A stretch of 13,921 nucleotides of DNA from Ruthenibacterium sp. Lineage in GTDB: Bacteria; Bacillota; Clostridia; Oscillospirales; Ruminococcaceae. Below are positions 13,069 to 13,921 of this stretch, piece by piece (the stretch's first letter is position 1; every line of letters starts with the position of its first letter). The notes beneath the pieces were generated by a model. That model was not told the origin of the DNA. It ran no database searches and saw only the letters and a program-made list of their open reading frames with translations. Where the stretch lies: positions 1 through 13,921 of the forward strand of contig JAHHSK010000051.1 of the NCBI GenBank assembly GCA_020025255.1, given 5' to 3'. A program made the position numbers and the translations under genes.

Positions 13069-13921
13069 TTGTTGGATTATTTTTTTGCCGTCATCCTCGG
13101 CATAATCGAGGGCATTACCGAATGGCTCCCCGTTTCCAGCACAGGGCATCTTGTGCTTGCGGATGAATTCATCCACCTTTCCCAGTCCGAAGCATTCAAA
13201 ACCATGTTTGATGTCGTCATTCAGTTCGGCGCGATCCTTGCCGTTGTCGTCATCTTCTGGCACAAGCTCTGGCCGTTCTGCTATAAAAAGGAAGAAACCG
13301 GCTTTATCGGCCGGTACTGCCGGCGCGATGTATGGAATATGTGGTTTCATGTTCTGGTCGCGATCGTGCCCAGCGCCGTGATCGGCCTGCCGCTGGATGA
13401 CTGGATGACCGAGCATCTGCACAACCCGCCCGTCATCTCGGCTATGCTGATCTTGTACGGCATCTTCTTCCTTATTATGGAAAACACGCTGGGGCATAAG
13501 CGCGCGCAGGTCACGCGCATTGGCAGCATCAACTACCGCATGGCGCTTTTCATCGGCGTGTTCCAGTTCCTTGCCCTCATCCCCGGCACCAGCCGTTCGG
13601 GCGCAACGATCCTTGGCGCGATGCTTTTGGGCTGTTCGCGCACGGTTTCCGCCGAATTTACATTTTACCTTGCCGTGCCCACCATGGCGGGCGCAAGCCT
13701 TGTGAAGGTCATCAAGTTCCTTGCCGAAGGCTCCGGCTTCACCGCCAATGAAATCGGCATCCTGTTCACCGGCTGCGCGGTCGCATTCCTGGTTTCGATG
13801 CTGTGCATCCGCTTCCTCATGGATTATGTCAAAAAGCATGATTTCAAACTCTTTGGCTGGTACCGCATCATTCTGGGTGCCTGTGTGCTTGCCTATTTCT
13901 ATCTGCTCAAGCCCGTGCTTG
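13069..13921 (+). CDS. uppP: Undecaprenyl-diphosphatase UppP/BacA (3' end cut by window)
   Basis: Integral membrane enzyme that removes a phosphate from undecaprenyl diphosphate, recycling the lipid carrier for peptidoglycan precursors; extra copies give bacitracin resistance. The 284 residues visible are close to full family length, and no stop is reached before 13921. Near the N-terminus is IIEGITEWLPVSSTGHLVL, the Glu-rich catalytic motif. Later comes LIPGTSRSGATILGAMLLG, the second active-site motif (PGxSRSxxT). Many hydrophobic helices lie between and after these. The start is TTG 13069, chosen because GGGAGG ends 7 bases upstream; the next codon is also TTG and there is no early ATG. 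It begins 49 bases after exoA. A weak TTGACG (13009-13014) with TATAAA (13028-13033) is only 13 bases apart, so read-through from exoA is more likely. Confidence 0.95.
   Translation, partial: MLDYFFAVILGIIEGITEWLPVSSTGHLVLADEFIHLSQSEAFKTMFDVVIQFGAILAVVVIFWHKLWPFCYKKEETGFIGRYCRRDVWNMWFHVLVAIVPSAVIGLPLDDWMTEHLHNPPVISAMLILYGIFFLIMENTLGHKRAQVTRIGSINYRMALFIGVFQFLALIPGTSRSGATILGAMLLGCSRTVSAEFTFYLAVPTMAGASLVKVIKFLAEGSGFTANEIGILFTGCAVAFLVSMLCIRFLMDYVKKHDFKLFGWYRIILGACVLAYFYLLKPVL

Noticed and set aside
13027..13839. Minus-strand frame of 270 codons at the right end
   Set aside because: It lies opposite uppP, which has both active-site motifs and a good ribosome binding site. The minus-strand translation is highly polar and without family features.

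Overview
The window looks like ordinary chromosome from a moderately GC-rich anaerobic member of the Firmicutes, most likely a clostridial gut organism of the Oscillospiraceae/Ruminococcaceae type. That placement is inferred from several features. The heat-shock operon has the order hrcA-grpE-dnaK-dnaJ behind a perfect CIRCE operator. DnaK is of the short Gram-positive type. A tetrahydrofolate (THF) riboswitch precedes a folate ECF-transporter S component. Shine-Dalgarno sites are strong AGGAGG types, and GTG and TTG starts are used freely. I see no transposase, integrase, CRISPR array, phage structural gene, tRNA or rRNA.

Layout. Positions 1-220 hold a near-consensus promoter firing leftward out of the window, an AT-rich stretch, and the terminator of the first gene. 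Positions 221-1927 (minus) encode an M3-family oligoendopeptidase. Positions 1928-2352 are a divergent control region with the peptidase promoter on one side. On the other side are a consensus promoter, a THF riboswitch and an intrinsic terminator in front of folT (2353-2925, TTG start). An 18-bp hairpin separates folT from a protein made only of peptidoglycan-binding repeats (3003-3824), and it buries that gene's Shine-Dalgarno.

Positions 3869-8850 (minus) are the class I heat-shock locus, transcribed leftward: CIRCE/promoter, hrcA, grpE, dnaK, dnaJ, terminator. HrcA represses through CIRCE, and GrpE, DnaK and DnaJ form the Hsp70 folding machine. dnaJ also appears to have its own promoter, behind a 16-17 bp hairpin that follows dnaK.

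Divergent from hrcA, positions 9043-12135 (plus) form a tight cluster: adenine deaminase, a C_GCAxxG_C_C cysteine protein whose start overlaps the ade stop, and a CPBP-family membrane protease. An exonuclease III gene (12264-13019) follows with its own extended -10 promoter and a hairpin at the predicted mRNA 5' end. The last gene is an undecaprenyl-diphosphatase with a TTG start at 13069, cut by the right edge.

I found no convincing undescribed multi-gene system. The most interesting signals are regulatory: the riboswitch with an extra hairpin, the hairpin that could act both as terminator and as translational lock, the private dnaJ promoter, and the RNA hairpins around dnaK and exoA.
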